This document shows positions 25,181 to 32,533 of a DNA stretch of 33,298 nt, piece by piece; within the stretch, counting starts at the first letter, position 1, and each line of letters starts with the position of its first letter. The notes beneath the pieces were generated by a model, which saw nothing but the letters and a program-made list of their open reading frames with translations, was not told the origin of the DNA and did no database searches. Made by a program: the position numbers and the translations under genes. This DNA is from Nitrospirota bacterium (lineage in GTDB: Bacteria; Nitrospirota; Thermodesulfovibrionia; Thermodesulfovibrionales; JdFR-88), in NCBI GenBank assembly GCA_021789735.1, contig JAJYJB010000020.1, positions 1 to 33,298 of the forward strand, written 5' to 3'.

Positions 25181-26242
25181 TTAATTGATGATCTCATCGG
25201 AGACCCCGGCCTCCTTGAAGGTCGCCATCTGCCCGTAGATCTTGAGCCCCGCCTCTATAAGCCCCATCCCGAGCGCCGCCCCCGTGCCTTCCCCGAGGCG
25301 CAGGTCAAGGTCGATGGCCGGGACAAGCCCCATTTTCTCAAGCATTGCCCGGTGGCCCGCCTCCACCGATTTGTGGGAGGCAAACATATAGTCCGCAGAG
25401 GCGGGCTTGAGGGCGTGGGCGATGAGCGCGCCCGCCGTGGATATGAACCCGTCTATCACCACCGGCACCCTGTTTGCCGCGGCCCCGAGCGCCAGTCCGG
25501 CGATGCCGCCGATCTCCGCCCCGCCCACCTTCGAAAGCACATCGAGCGCGTCTTTGGCGTCCGGCCGGTTCAGCCTTATCGCCTCCTCTATCACTTTTAT
25601 TTTTCTCTCCAGCGAGCTGTCCGTTATGCCTGTGCCCTTCCCCGTGACGCGCCGCACCTCCAGTCCGGTCAGCACCGCCGCTATGGCGCTTGAGGGGGTT
25701 GTGTTTCCTATCCCCATGTCTCCGGTGCCAAAAAGCGTATATCCCTTTCTTGAAAATCTGTCCGCAAGCCTGATGCCCGCCTCGATGCTCCTGACCGCCT
25801 CGCTCCGGCTCATCGCGGGGCCCTTGGTGAAGTTCCTGGTCCCTTTGACCACCTTTGCGTGCACCAGGCCTTTTTTTCCGGCGAAGTCGTGGTTTACGCC
25901 CATGTCTATCACCACCACCTTTGCCCCCACGTGCCTGGCAAGCACGTTTATCCCGGCCCCGCCCGCAAGGAAGTTGTGCACCATCTGCACCGTCACCTCG
26001 CTTGGATACGCGGAGACGCCTTCTTCCACCACCCCGTGGTCCCCCGCGAAGGTGAATATCACCTTCTTGCCCGGCATGGGCAGGGCGTTTCGCGTTATGG
26101 CCACGAGCCTTATGGCGAACTCTTCCAGCCTGCCCAGGCTTCCGGGCGGCTTCGTGAGGTTGTCCAGGCGCTTCTTTGCGACCTCAAACCAGCCCTGGTC
26201 CACAGGCTCTATCCTTTCAAGGGTTGCCTGAAGCAGCTTCAT
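25181..26242 (-). CDS. cobT: Nicotinate-nucleotide--benzimidazole phosphoribosyltransferase
   Basis: Transfers phosphoribose from nicotinate mononucleotide to a benzimidazole, forming the alpha-ribazole phosphate that becomes the cobamide lower ligand. 353 residues, close to the usual 350-360. The N-terminal [29 protein letters not shown], the [16 protein letters not shown] loop and the catalytic Glu in [13 protein letters not shown] are all present. The ATG directly follows the stop of the radical SAM gene, which argues strongly that the base made by the upstream enzymes is its substrate. CobT homologues differ in the benzimidazoles they prefer; here a methoxylated one would be expected if the operon is complete. 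Confidence 0.97.
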   Translation of the reverse strand: MKLLQATLERIEPVDQGWFEVAKKRLDNLTKPPGSLGRLEEFAIRLVAITRNALPMPGKKVIFTFAGDHGVVEEGVSAYPSEVTVQMVHNFLAGGAGINVLARHVGAKVVVIDMGVNHDFAGKKGLVHAKVVKGTRNFTKGPAMSRSEAVRSIEAGIRLADRFSRKGYTLFGTGDMGIGNTTPSSAIAAVLTGLEVRRVTGKGTGITDSSLERKIKVIEEAIRLNRPDAKDALDVLSKVGGAEIGGIAGLALGAAANRVPVVIDGFISTAGALIAHALKPASADYMFASHKSVEAGHRAMLEKMGLVPAIDLDLRLGEGTGAALGMGLIEAGLKIYGQMATFKEAGVSDEIIN

Positions 26243-27826
26243 CTATAGCTCTCCTTTCATTTTCAGGGCAATATTTTCTTCACGCAGATGTTCCGCTGGC
26301 AGGAGTTTCAGTATCTCCGCTTCGGCCTCCGAGGCCAGCTTTTCCGCCCCGCCCGGGCCAAGCCTGCCGTCCGCTTTCAGTCTTGAGAGCGTGGAGTCGA
26401 ACACGTCCACAAAAAAAGCGTTTATCTGCCTGTATCTCTCCTGCGCCCCTGCTGGCGCAAGGACCCTGCCGCTCCATATGCCATCCATCCGGACAAAAAG
26501 AAAGTTTGCGGCCCTCCTCATTATAAAGGCAAGATCGCCCACCTCCGGCATTTTAAACCGCGCCTCCACCTCATAGGGCAAGGCCCCATCGGAGCGCACT
26601 TCGTTTTCAGCGGCCCGTTTTCCGCCAGCCGTTTCATTAGAAAATGCCTTTGTGCCCTTAAGCAGTATCTGGGGGTGGTTCAGGACATTTGCGGTGACCG
26701 CCAGGTTCTCAAGGAGCATGTTCCTTTTAAGGAACTCGAAATTCTCCCTTATGTCCTCCAGCGTGGAGCAGGGCTCGAACATGATGAAGCCCACGTTTGG
26801 CTCGATGCCGTGCCGCCTTAAAATCCTCAGGGCCTCTTCCCCCTGCCGGACGGTCGTCATCTTCCCCATGCGTCTCAGGGACTCGTCCCTGCCGCTTTCA
26901 AGCCCCAAAAGTATCTGGCGCAGCCCCGCCCCGGCCAGCGCCCTTATGGTGTCTTCCTTTATGTCGTTTACCCTTGCCTCCATGCCAAAACGTATTTTTT
27001 CTTTTCGCGGCGCAAGCAGGGAGGCCAGGCGGAGCGCCCTTTGCTGGCCGCTTTCCCCCGGGCCAAAGAAGTTTGGGTCGGTGAAATAAAAATCCCTCGC
27101 CCCGCTTTCGCCGGTGACGAGGTCTATCTCTGCGGCTATGTTTTCCGGGCTCCTGCCGCGCCAGCTCCCCCAGAAGGCGCTCAGATGGCAGAAGCTGCAG
27201 CGCCCGTAGCACCCCCGGCTTCCCAGCAGGTTCACCTCCGGCAGCCGCCGCATGGCCTGGGTGCGGAAAGGGAAGGGAAGCGAGTCCAGGTCCGCGGCAA
27301 CCTGCGGGAGCGGGAATTTTTCCATCCTGATCTCCCCGCCGTCCGCGGCCGCGAGCCCCGGTATTCTTTTGTTTTTTAAATTGCCTCCGCGGCAGACCTC
27401 CCGGGCAAGGCTCCTGAAAGTGAGCTCCGGCTCCCCGGCAAGGACGCCGTCCACCGCCGGGAAAAGCGCGGGGATGTCCATGAAGGCGAAGGTGGGATAA
27501 TACCCGTAGGCCGCGATATAGCGCGGCCTGCACAGCCTTTTGAGCTCCGAGAGGGACCGGGCAAGCTCCCGGTCTTCCCCCCAGTTGTAGACCATGTGCA
27601 CGCCGATGATGTCCGGGGCGAACGACAGCGCCCTTTCCCTGATCTGCCCGTAAGACAGGCCGTCAAGATATCCTTCGACTATCTCCACCTCGTGCCCCTC
27701 CCTTAGAAGCGTGGCAGCCACATAGCCTGAAAAGAGGCACGAGGAAAGAGGGGTGTTCGCTATGTCGTTGCACCGCTCGGGCCTCCTGGCCCTCGGGTGC
27801 TCAAGAAGGAGGATTTTAATTTTCAT
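26243..27826 (-). CDS. bzaD: B12-binding radical SAM methyltransferase, probable BzaD
   Basis: A 527-residue class B radical SAM protein. An N-terminal cobalamin-binding-like domain (about residues 1-145, without the DxHxxG base-off motif) is followed by the radical SAM core. The cluster motif CYGRCSFC (CX3CX2C) is near residue 210. The core shows FYFTDPNFFG, GLESGRDESLRRMGK and an MFEPCSTLEDI segment. The C-terminal ~130 residues are helical. Such enzymes methylate unactivated carbons via methylcobalamin. Lying between a BzaC-like methyltransferase and cobT, it most likely adds the methyl group at C6 of 5-methoxybenzimidazole (BzaD). BzaE, the related enzyme that gives DMB, is the alternative; sequence alone does not separate them for me. 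Starts 3 bases after the upstream stop. Confidence 0.75.
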   Translation of the reverse strand: MKIKILLLEHPRARRPERCNDIANTPLSSCLFSGYVAATLLREGHEVEIVEGYLDGLSYGQIRERALSFAPDIIGVHMVYNWGEDRELARSLSELKRLCRPRYIAAYGYYPTFAFMDIPALFPAVDGVLAGEPELTFRSLAREVCRGGNLKNKRIPGLAAADGGEIRMEKFPLPQVAADLDSLPFPFRTQAMRRLPEVNLLGSRGCYGRCSFCHLSAFWGSWRGRSPENIAAEIDLVTGESGARDFYFTDPNFFGPGESGQQRALRLASLLAPRKEKIRFGMEARVNDIKEDTIRALAGAGLRQILLGLESGRDESLRRMGKMTTVRQGEEALRILRRHGIEPNVGFIMFEPCSTLEDIRENFEFLKRNMLLENLAVTANVLNHPQILLKGTKAFSNETAGGKRAAENEVRSDGALPYEVEARFKMPEVGDLAFIMRRAANFLFVRMDGIWSGRVLAPAGAQERYRQINAFFVDVFDSTLSRLKADGRLGPGGAEKLASEAEAEILKLLPAEHLREENIALKMKGEL

Positions 27827-27829
27827 GCG

Positions 27830-29464
27830 TCAATCAAGAAGCAGCAGGGCCAGGTATTTCACGTACTCCGTGCCGCTGCCGCTTAGCGTTTTCAGTTTTA
27901 TCCCGGCCCTTTTTGCGGTCTCGAAGACGTCGATGCCCGCGCCCTCCATCGAGGGGCGGACGTTTTTGTTCCCGCAATCTTTCTTCTTGCAGGAGGCGCA
28001 AAGGGAGCAGGGTCCGGCCCAATAGGAGAAGGCCTTGTAAAAACCGGAATGGAACGCCTCTTTTTCCGCCCTGAGGACCTTCATCTGGAAATCTCTAGCA
28101 GGCGGCTCCCCTTCAAGGAGCAAGGCCGTTTTGCAGTCGCCGATAAGGCTTTTCGTCTCTTCATGCAGGGGGGCATCAGGGGGGCAGAGGGGTTTTTCCC
28201 CGTAAAGGGCGCACCCGTGGCGGCATTTCAGTTGCGTCCAGCCCGGCACATGGATGTCCCCGGCGCTCACGGGGACCGCCTTTCTGAACCCCATCGAGAT
28301 GAGCCTGTTTGCGAGCGCCGCCGTTTTGTCGAGGCAGAGCTTTTTCAGCGTCCGCCTGCTTTTTGATGCCATCACAAGCGCGGTGTCCGATGCAAGGGCC
28401 GCTGGCTCCGCCACCGAAAGCCCGGCCCCGCGCATCTCTTTTTCAAGCTCCGCCCAGGAGAAGACCCTCCCGTTCATGGTGTTTATGAACATGTTCAGAT
28501 CAAAGAGGGCGGCCTTTTCCGGGCGGTGCTCCAGGAAAAAGTCGTGCACTAGCAAAAGCCCTCCGGCCGGCAGGCAGCGGGCGGCGTTTTTCAGTATATG
28601 GCGCAGCTCCTTCCGGGAATAGACATGAATGATGTTAGAGAGGATGACCAGGTTGAACCGCCCCTCCTCGAAAGGCCACTTCTTTAGCATGTTGGCCGCG
28701 CAGAATTTTATCTTCTCTTTGCCTGGGGAAAACAAAAACTCCTTCCGGGCAAGCTCCAGGACTTCCGGCAGGTCCATCAGGGTCGCCTTTAGCGATGGGG
28801 CGTGCTCCAGAAGACCGACCGCGACCGCTCCGGAGCCGCAGCCCGCATCGAGCAGCTCCCCTTCAAGCGGGAATGCGCCCAAAAGCGGCAGCATCTCTTT
28901 TACCTTTGCCCTGGCGACCCCGTCCATCGCCGTTATGTATCTGCGCCTGCGCTCTTTAAGCGCGTTTTCGTCATCGCCAGGCAGAAAATCCTTCCTGCCT
29001 CCTTTTTTAAGGCAGTCCTTGAGTCCGGCCCAGGGCCCGCACAGCTCCCTCCGCCACAGGACGGAGTGCCCCAGGTAGCCGTCCCTGCCGGTAACCAGGT
29101 AGCGGTTTGACGCCTCCGAGTTGAAATAGAGTTTTTCCCCGCCCCCCTGACCCTCCAGCCTGCCCGCAAAATTGCATATGAGCCCCATCTGGCAGAGCGC
29201 CCTTAAGAACCTGGAAAGCGCCTCTTTTTTTACACGCAGCTTGCGGGACAGGTCCTCAAGGGACATGCCTTCGGGCTCCAGAAGGTCAAATACCCCCAGC
29301 TCGACCGCTGTAAAAAGCGTCTCCGAAAACCAGTAGGCGGTCGCAAGGTCCTCGATGCGCTGGGGAAAACCCGCCTCCTGCGGGTCGTACTCCGCCACGG
29401 GCGGCCGTTCCCCCGGTCTTCGTTTTTCACGCGGCAGCGGGCCTCGCGCTTTTTTCAGGTCCAT
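27830..29464 (-). CDS. bzaC: SAM-dependent methyltransferase (BzaC-like) fused to a DUF2284 metal-binding domain
   Basis: A 544-residue two-part protein. Residues about 35-120 form a winged-helix dimerisation domain and about 140-350 a plant-type O-methyltransferase fold with SAM motif I LLDAGCGSGAVAVG and the later HDFFLEH segment. Residues about 390-544 match DUF2284: KCRHGCALYG, CPPDAP, then GPCSLCASCKKKDC and RPSMEGAGIDVFETAKRAG. The cysteine spacing suggests an Fe-S or other metal site. By position it should O-methylate 5-hydroxybenzimidazole to 5-methoxybenzimidazole (BzaC step). I start at the ATG at 29464, which has an AGGTGG site 8 bases upstream; a GTG at 29476 is in frame. What the DUF2284 part does is unknown. 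BzaC assignment is from context plus fold. Confidence 0.72.
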   Translation of the reverse strand: MDLKKARGPLPREKRRPGERPPVAEYDPQEAGFPQRIEDLATAYWFSETLFTAVELGVFDLLEPEGMSLEDLSRKLRVKKEALSRFLRALCQMGLICNFAGRLEGQGGGEKLYFNSEASNRYLVTGRDGYLGHSVLWRRELCGPWAGLKDCLKKGGRKDFLPGDDENALKERRRRYITAMDGVARAKVKEMLPLLGAFPLEGELLDAGCGSGAVAVGLLEHAPSLKATLMDLPEVLELARKEFLFSPGKEKIKFCAANMLKKWPFEEGRFNLVILSNIIHVYSRKELRHILKNAARCLPAGGLLLVHDFFLEHRPEKAALFDLNMFINTMNGRVFSWAELEKEMRGAGLSVAEPAALASDTALVMASKSRRTLKKLCLDKTAALANRLISMGFRKAVPVSAGDIHVPGWTQLKCRHGCALYGEKPLCPPDAPLHEETKSLIGDCKTALLLEGEPPARDFQMKVLRAEKEAFHSGFYKAFSYWAGPCSLCASCKKKDCGNKNVRPSMEGAGIDVFETAKRAGIKLKTLSGSGTEYVKYLALLLLD

Positions 29465-29527
29465 GGCCCGGCCCACCTTTGCGGTTTTTTTGAAAGAAGA
29501 GGCATTTTTTATTTTTTTTCTTATTTC

Positions 29528-30829
29528 TTATTTTTTGTCCGAGTCCGCCATGTTTTTCTCGAACATGCCCCTCAGCATCTCGTTTGCGCAGAACCGGCCG
29601 CACATTGTACAGGAGTGCTCGTCCCCGTCCCCTCTTTTTTTCTTTATCTCAAGCGCGCGCTCCGGGTCTATTGCCAGCCGGAACTGCGTGTCCCATTTCA
29701 TGTCCCGCCTTGCCTTGGACATCTCCTTGTCGGCGTCCATCTTTTTGTTCTTTATCATGTCGCCCACATGCGCGGCTATCCTGGCGGCGATCACGCCCTC
29801 GCGCACGTCCTCGGGGTAGGGCAGCCCAAGGTGCTCGCTTGGGGTCACATAGCAGATGAAGTCCGCCCCGTAAGAGGAGGAAAGCGCCGCGCCTATCGCC
29901 GCGGTTATGTGGTCGTAGCCCGGGGCGATGTCGGTGGTGATGGGGCCGAGCATGTAAAAAGGGGCCCCGCCGCTCATCTTCTTCTCCATTATGATGTTTG
30001 CCTCTATCTCGTTTATGGGGATGTGCCCCGGCCCCTCCACCATCGTCTGGCAGCCCGCCTGCCGCCCCATCTCGGCCAGTTCGCAGTTTATGAGCAGCTC
30101 CTGGATCTGCACCCTGTCCGTGGAGTCGTGTATGGCCCCGGCCCTGAATCCGTTTCCGAGGCTGAGGACGGTGTCATGCTTTTTGAGTATGTCCGCCACC
30201 CTGTCAAAATGCTCGTACAGGGGGTTTTCCATGTTGTTGTGCTCCATCCAGGCCACCATGTAGGAGCCGCCTTTAGAGACAAGCCCGCCATAGCGGTAGT
30301 GCTGGCGCCTCAGCATCTCCACCGTTTTTCTGTTGATGCCGCAGTGGATGGCCATGAAGCCCACGCCCTCCTCGCACTGCTTCTCCGTTATCTCAAAGAG
30401 AAGCTCGGCCGGCATCTTGACCGCCGCGCCGTATTTCTCAATGGCGGTGGCAAAGGCCTCGTAGAGCGGCACCGTGCCTACCGGAAGCGCCACGGCGTCC
30501 ATCACGGCCCGCCTTATGGCGGCGATGTCCCCGCCCACGCTCAGGTCCATAAGCGTGTCCGCGCCGTACCTTTCGGCCACGCGCGCCTTCTCCACCTCCA
30601 TCCTCATGTCCGCTATGGAGGTGGACGTGCCTATGGAGGCGTTTACCTTCGTTCTCAGTCCTCCGCCTATGCCGGTCAGCCTGCCCTTCCTGTTGCGGTT
30701 TGCCGGTATGACCACCTGTCCTCTTGAGACGCGCTGCCTCAGGGCCTCCGCGTCCAGCCCCTCCTCCTTTGCGACCGCCTTTATCTCCTCCGTCACATCG
30801 CCCGCCAGGGCACGTTCAAGCTGGGTCAT
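29528..30829 (-). CDS. bzaF: ThiC-family radical SAM enzyme, probable 5-hydroxybenzimidazole synthase BzaF
   Basis: A 433-residue member of the ThiC family, which rearranges aminoimidazole ribotide by radical SAM chemistry. Family landmarks include VIPANRNRKG, RTKVNASIGTS, MDLSVGGDIAAIRR, PVGTVPLYEA, MVEGPGHIPINEIEAN and MLGPITTDIAPGYDHITAAIG. The C-terminal cluster motif is CTMCGRFC (CX2CX3C), shorter than the CX2CX4C of E. coli ThiC and like the short ThiC branch. ThiC makes the thiamin pyrimidine; BzaF makes 5-hydroxybenzimidazole from the same substrate. Context favours BzaF: a cobalamin riboswitch and not a TPP riboswitch lies upstream, and BzaC-like, BzaD-like, CobT and CobS genes follow. 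An AAGGAGGT site lies 11 bases before the ATG. True ThiC function cannot be excluded by motifs. Confidence 0.78.
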   Translation of the reverse strand: MTQLERALAGDVTEEIKAVAKEEGLDAEALRQRVSRGQVVIPANRNRKGRLTGIGGGLRTKVNASIGTSTSIADMRMEVEKARVAERYGADTLMDLSVGGDIAAIRRAVMDAVALPVGTVPLYEAFATAIEKYGAAVKMPAELLFEITEKQCEEGVGFMAIHCGINRKTVEMLRRQHYRYGGLVSKGGSYMVAWMEHNNMENPLYEHFDRVADILKKHDTVLSLGNGFRAGAIHDSTDRVQIQELLINCELAEMGRQAGCQTMVEGPGHIPINEIEANIIMEKKMSGGAPFYMLGPITTDIAPGYDHITAAIGAALSSSYGADFICYVTPSEHLGLPYPEDVREGVIAARIAAHVGDMIKNKKMDADKEMSKARRDMKWDTQFRLAIDPERALEIKKKRGDGDEHSCTMCGRFCANEMLRGMFEKNMADSDKK

Positions 30830-30865
30830 CTCAATCTTAGACCTCCTTCAGGATCGAATTTTTTA

Positions 30866-31007
30866 GGACCTGTCTCAAGATCGCTTCCGGCTGCAAGAGG
30901 CTGCAATCGCGGCATACGGGGCGTCATCAAGGGACAAACCGTCCTTGGGCGCAGTCTGACACAATTTCATCTCTCTTTCGCTTCAAAACCAATTTTGAGC
31001 CAGGTCC
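30866..31007. repeat. Fold-back repeat, copy C (142 bp, inverted ends)
   Basis: GGACCTGTCTCAAGAT (30866-30881) and ATTTTGAGCCAGGTCC (30992-31007) are inverted ends matching in 14 of 16 positions. Inside is a further hairpin, CAAGGGAC...GTCCTTGG. The left 39 bases match copy B in 34 positions; the right end matches copy A in 17 of 20. It has no coding capacity. Placed between the riboswitch terminator and bzaF. The layout resembles a MITE or REP-type unit. Confidence 0.6.
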
Positions 31008-31014
31008 CAGTGTG

Positions 31015-31067
31015 TAAAAAACAAGGTCCCCAGGACGGGGCCTTTCTGCATCCGTCCTGGGGACCTT
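31015..31067 (-). terminator. Intrinsic terminator downstream of the cobalamin riboswitch
   Basis: A perfect 16-bp stem (31023-31038 with 31052-31067; AAGGTCCCCAGGACGG and its complement) with a 13-base loop, followed on the minus strand by GTTTTTTAC. Position about 75 bases after the riboswitch makes it the likely expression platform: when cobamide is plentiful, transcription stops before bzaF. Confidence 0.8.
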
Positions 31068-31142
31068 TGTATCTGTATCCTGCCGTCTTTGACTTCAAGA
31101 AAAATTTCCTCCGCGGGAAACGGGCCTTTTTGCCCTTTTTTC

Positions 31143-31335
31143 GGGTCCAGGCAGGTCTTCTGGCTCAGGTTCTCCCTACTTGCCGGGGCCTTCCCGGGGG
31201 TTTTATTTTTTGGCCCCCAGTGGCCAAGCTTTCCGGCTTTCGTCCCCTTTACAGCGGCGGGACCGCTCCCGGTTCGGATGCCTCAAAAAGCGAGACCCTT
31301 ACGGGATTCCCTTTTAAGCCTTGCGGCGCCTGAAT
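31143..31335 (-). ncRNA. Cobalamin riboswitch
   Basis: Reading on the minus strand, the conserved pieces appear in order. First comes GGCGCCGCAAGGCTTAAAAG with GGGAAUCCCGUAAGGG, then GAACCGGGAGCGGUCCCGCC followed by GCUGUAA and GCCACUGG (31217-31224). The GGGAAGGCCCCGGCAAGUAGG segment follows, and the B12 box GCCAGAAGACCUGCCU (31149-31165) ends the element. This is a complete adenosylcobalamin-type aptamer. It precedes the bzaF-bzaC-bzaD-cobT-cobS operon, so the cell represses lower-ligand synthesis when cobamide is available. Confidence 0.93.
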
Positions 31336-31350
31336 TAATTTTCCACTTAC

Positions 31351-31380
31351 GTTATATACTTTGAATGCCTTTTTTGTCAA
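31351..31380 (-). promoter_or_regulatory. Promoter of the riboswitch-controlled operon
   Basis: On the minus strand TTGACA (31375-31380) is followed by TATATA (31353-31358, 16-base spacer) or TATAAC (31351-31356, 18-base spacer). Transcription would start near 31345, just before the aptamer, exactly where a riboswitch promoter is expected. Confidence 0.7.
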
Positions 31381-31415
31381 TCTGCTGATTTCCGGACAAA
31401 CGATTTTTCCGCCTT

Positions 31416-32069
31416 TCAGTGCTCGAATTTTTTCGGGAACTGCCTTATGAGCCCCTTTCCAAGCACCATGGCAATGTCTATTACCTGGTTTTCCATGTCC
31501 TGCCAGGTCTTTGCCTCCGCTTTGTAATCGTTTGCGGCTATCTGGTTTATCTGGTCCATATGGTAGGCCACATGTGCGTCCAGGGCGGAGATCATCTCGC
31601 CCCTCGGCCAATTTTTAGGATTTGCCGCGCTCAGGAAATCGGCGATCTCGACAACGTTCTTTTTCATTTCCCGCATGGCGGCGTTCTGGGCTGCCCTGTT
31701 TTTTGCAAATGTAGCCTCCATGTAAGCCTTTATGGCCTTGTAATGCCCTGCCAGAAGCTCAAAGAGCCTGTCCGAAGCCTTTTTCCCGTAGAACGGCTTT
31801 ATTGCGCCGGCGATTTGCCTTGCGTTACTGACCACATTTTCCTCCGCGACCTTTGCGGCCGCGGTGTTGCCGTCCTTTGTGGCCATCACGACGTTTCTGA
31901 CCCAGAAGATGTGGTTTATCCATGCCTGTCCGAACGTCCGCAGCATGGCGGCCGACTTAGGCGTGATCTTTATTCCGGTTATCTTTTCTTTTGCGTGCGC
32001 GTTTTGCGCCGAAAAGATCATCAACAAGGCAAGTGCAGTAAACAGGGTCCTGGAAAGCGGTCTCTTCAT
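31416..32069 (-). CDS. Exported helical protein of uncharacterised family
   Basis: A 217-residue protein with a Sec signal peptide (MKRPLSRTLF, hydrophobic run, AHA cleavage site near residue 26) and an all-helical mature part. It resembles a common but uncharacterised bacterial family with the pattern W.NHI.W.RNV, AIKPFYG, HY and AANPKNWP. In this copy the Trp-x-x-His-x-x-Trp motif (WINHIFW), HYKAIKAY and HVAYHMDQ provide several His residues that could bind a metal or heme; this is speculation. A GGAG ribosome site is 10 bases upstream, and a modest promoter lies at 32124-32152. It is separated from the bza operon by the riboswitch promoter and probably forms its own unit. No function is proposed. 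Confidence 0.8.
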   Translation of the reverse strand: MKRPLSRTLFTALALLMIFSAQNAHAKEKITGIKITPKSAAMLRTFGQAWINHIFWVRNVVMATKDGNTAAAKVAEENVVSNARQIAGAIKPFYGKKASDRLFELLAGHYKAIKAYMEATFAKNRAAQNAAMREMKKNVVEIADFLSAANPKNWPRGEMISALDAHVAYHMDQINQIAANDYKAEAKTWQDMENQVIDIAMVLGKGLIRQFPKKFEH

Positions 32070-32123
32070 TTTCAGGCTCTCCTTTCATGTTTTTTGTTTT
32101 TTTGTGTTTTGTGTTTTGAGTAA

Positions 32124-32152
32124 CTTCTATCAGCAATTTGCCTTTTCGTCAA
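32124..32152 (-). promoter_or_regulatory. Possible promoter of the exported protein gene
   Basis: On the minus strand TTGACG (32147-32152), 17 bases, TAGAAG (32124-32129). The -10 box is weak. The leader to the ATG at 32069 would be about 50 bases, mostly A-rich. Confidence 0.4.
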
Positions 32153-32533
32153 CAAAATGAAGGAAGCGGATACAGCCGAGCGCACAGTCCGGCGGATTAA
32201 CTGCCTCATAATGGTCTGCATATATTAATCGCCTCAAAATAATTTACGGATTGGTCTTTTTCGCCATGCCCGAGGACCTTGATCGGGCATCCATTTTAAC
32301 TTGGATTCCCGCTAAAGACATTAATGACGTCACGGAATAGAAAGCGGGCCGATGGCGTGAGAGAGTATGGTTGATATATCTTCTTGGTGCCGGTGGGGGG
32401 ACCTGACCCCCACAAGGTCTCTTGCCCTCGCCGGATTTTGAATACAAAAAAACTCGTTTAGGCAAGTCAGTTTAAGCCCTTGGAATTTAAGAAATTCCCT
32501 TATCTTCCAAGGCGCCAGGATTGGGCCAGCCTT
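32153..32533. other. Intergenic region, no gene supported
   Basis: About 380 bases without a convincing gene. A 7-bp hairpin GTGGGGG/CCCCCAC lies at 32393-32413. Base composition shifts to AT-rich towards the HEPN gene, which marks the edge of an accessory segment. Confidence 0.5.

Noticed and set aside
30980..31112. Possible TTG-started leader peptide (GGAGG then TTG at 31098, minus strand) running through the terminator
   Set aside because: Non-ATG start, continues into the fold-back repeat and shows no codon bias; an accidental frame is more likely, though a translated attenuator cannot be fully excluded.
29528..31380. TPP riboswitch upstream of the ThiC-family gene
   Set aside because: No TPP aptamer core (CUGAGA, ACCUGA order) is visible; all conserved pieces match the cobalamin aptamer instead.
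31249..31611. 120-codon frame crossing the cobalamin riboswitch
   Set aside because: It overlaps both the aptamer and the exported-protein gene and has no protein family features.
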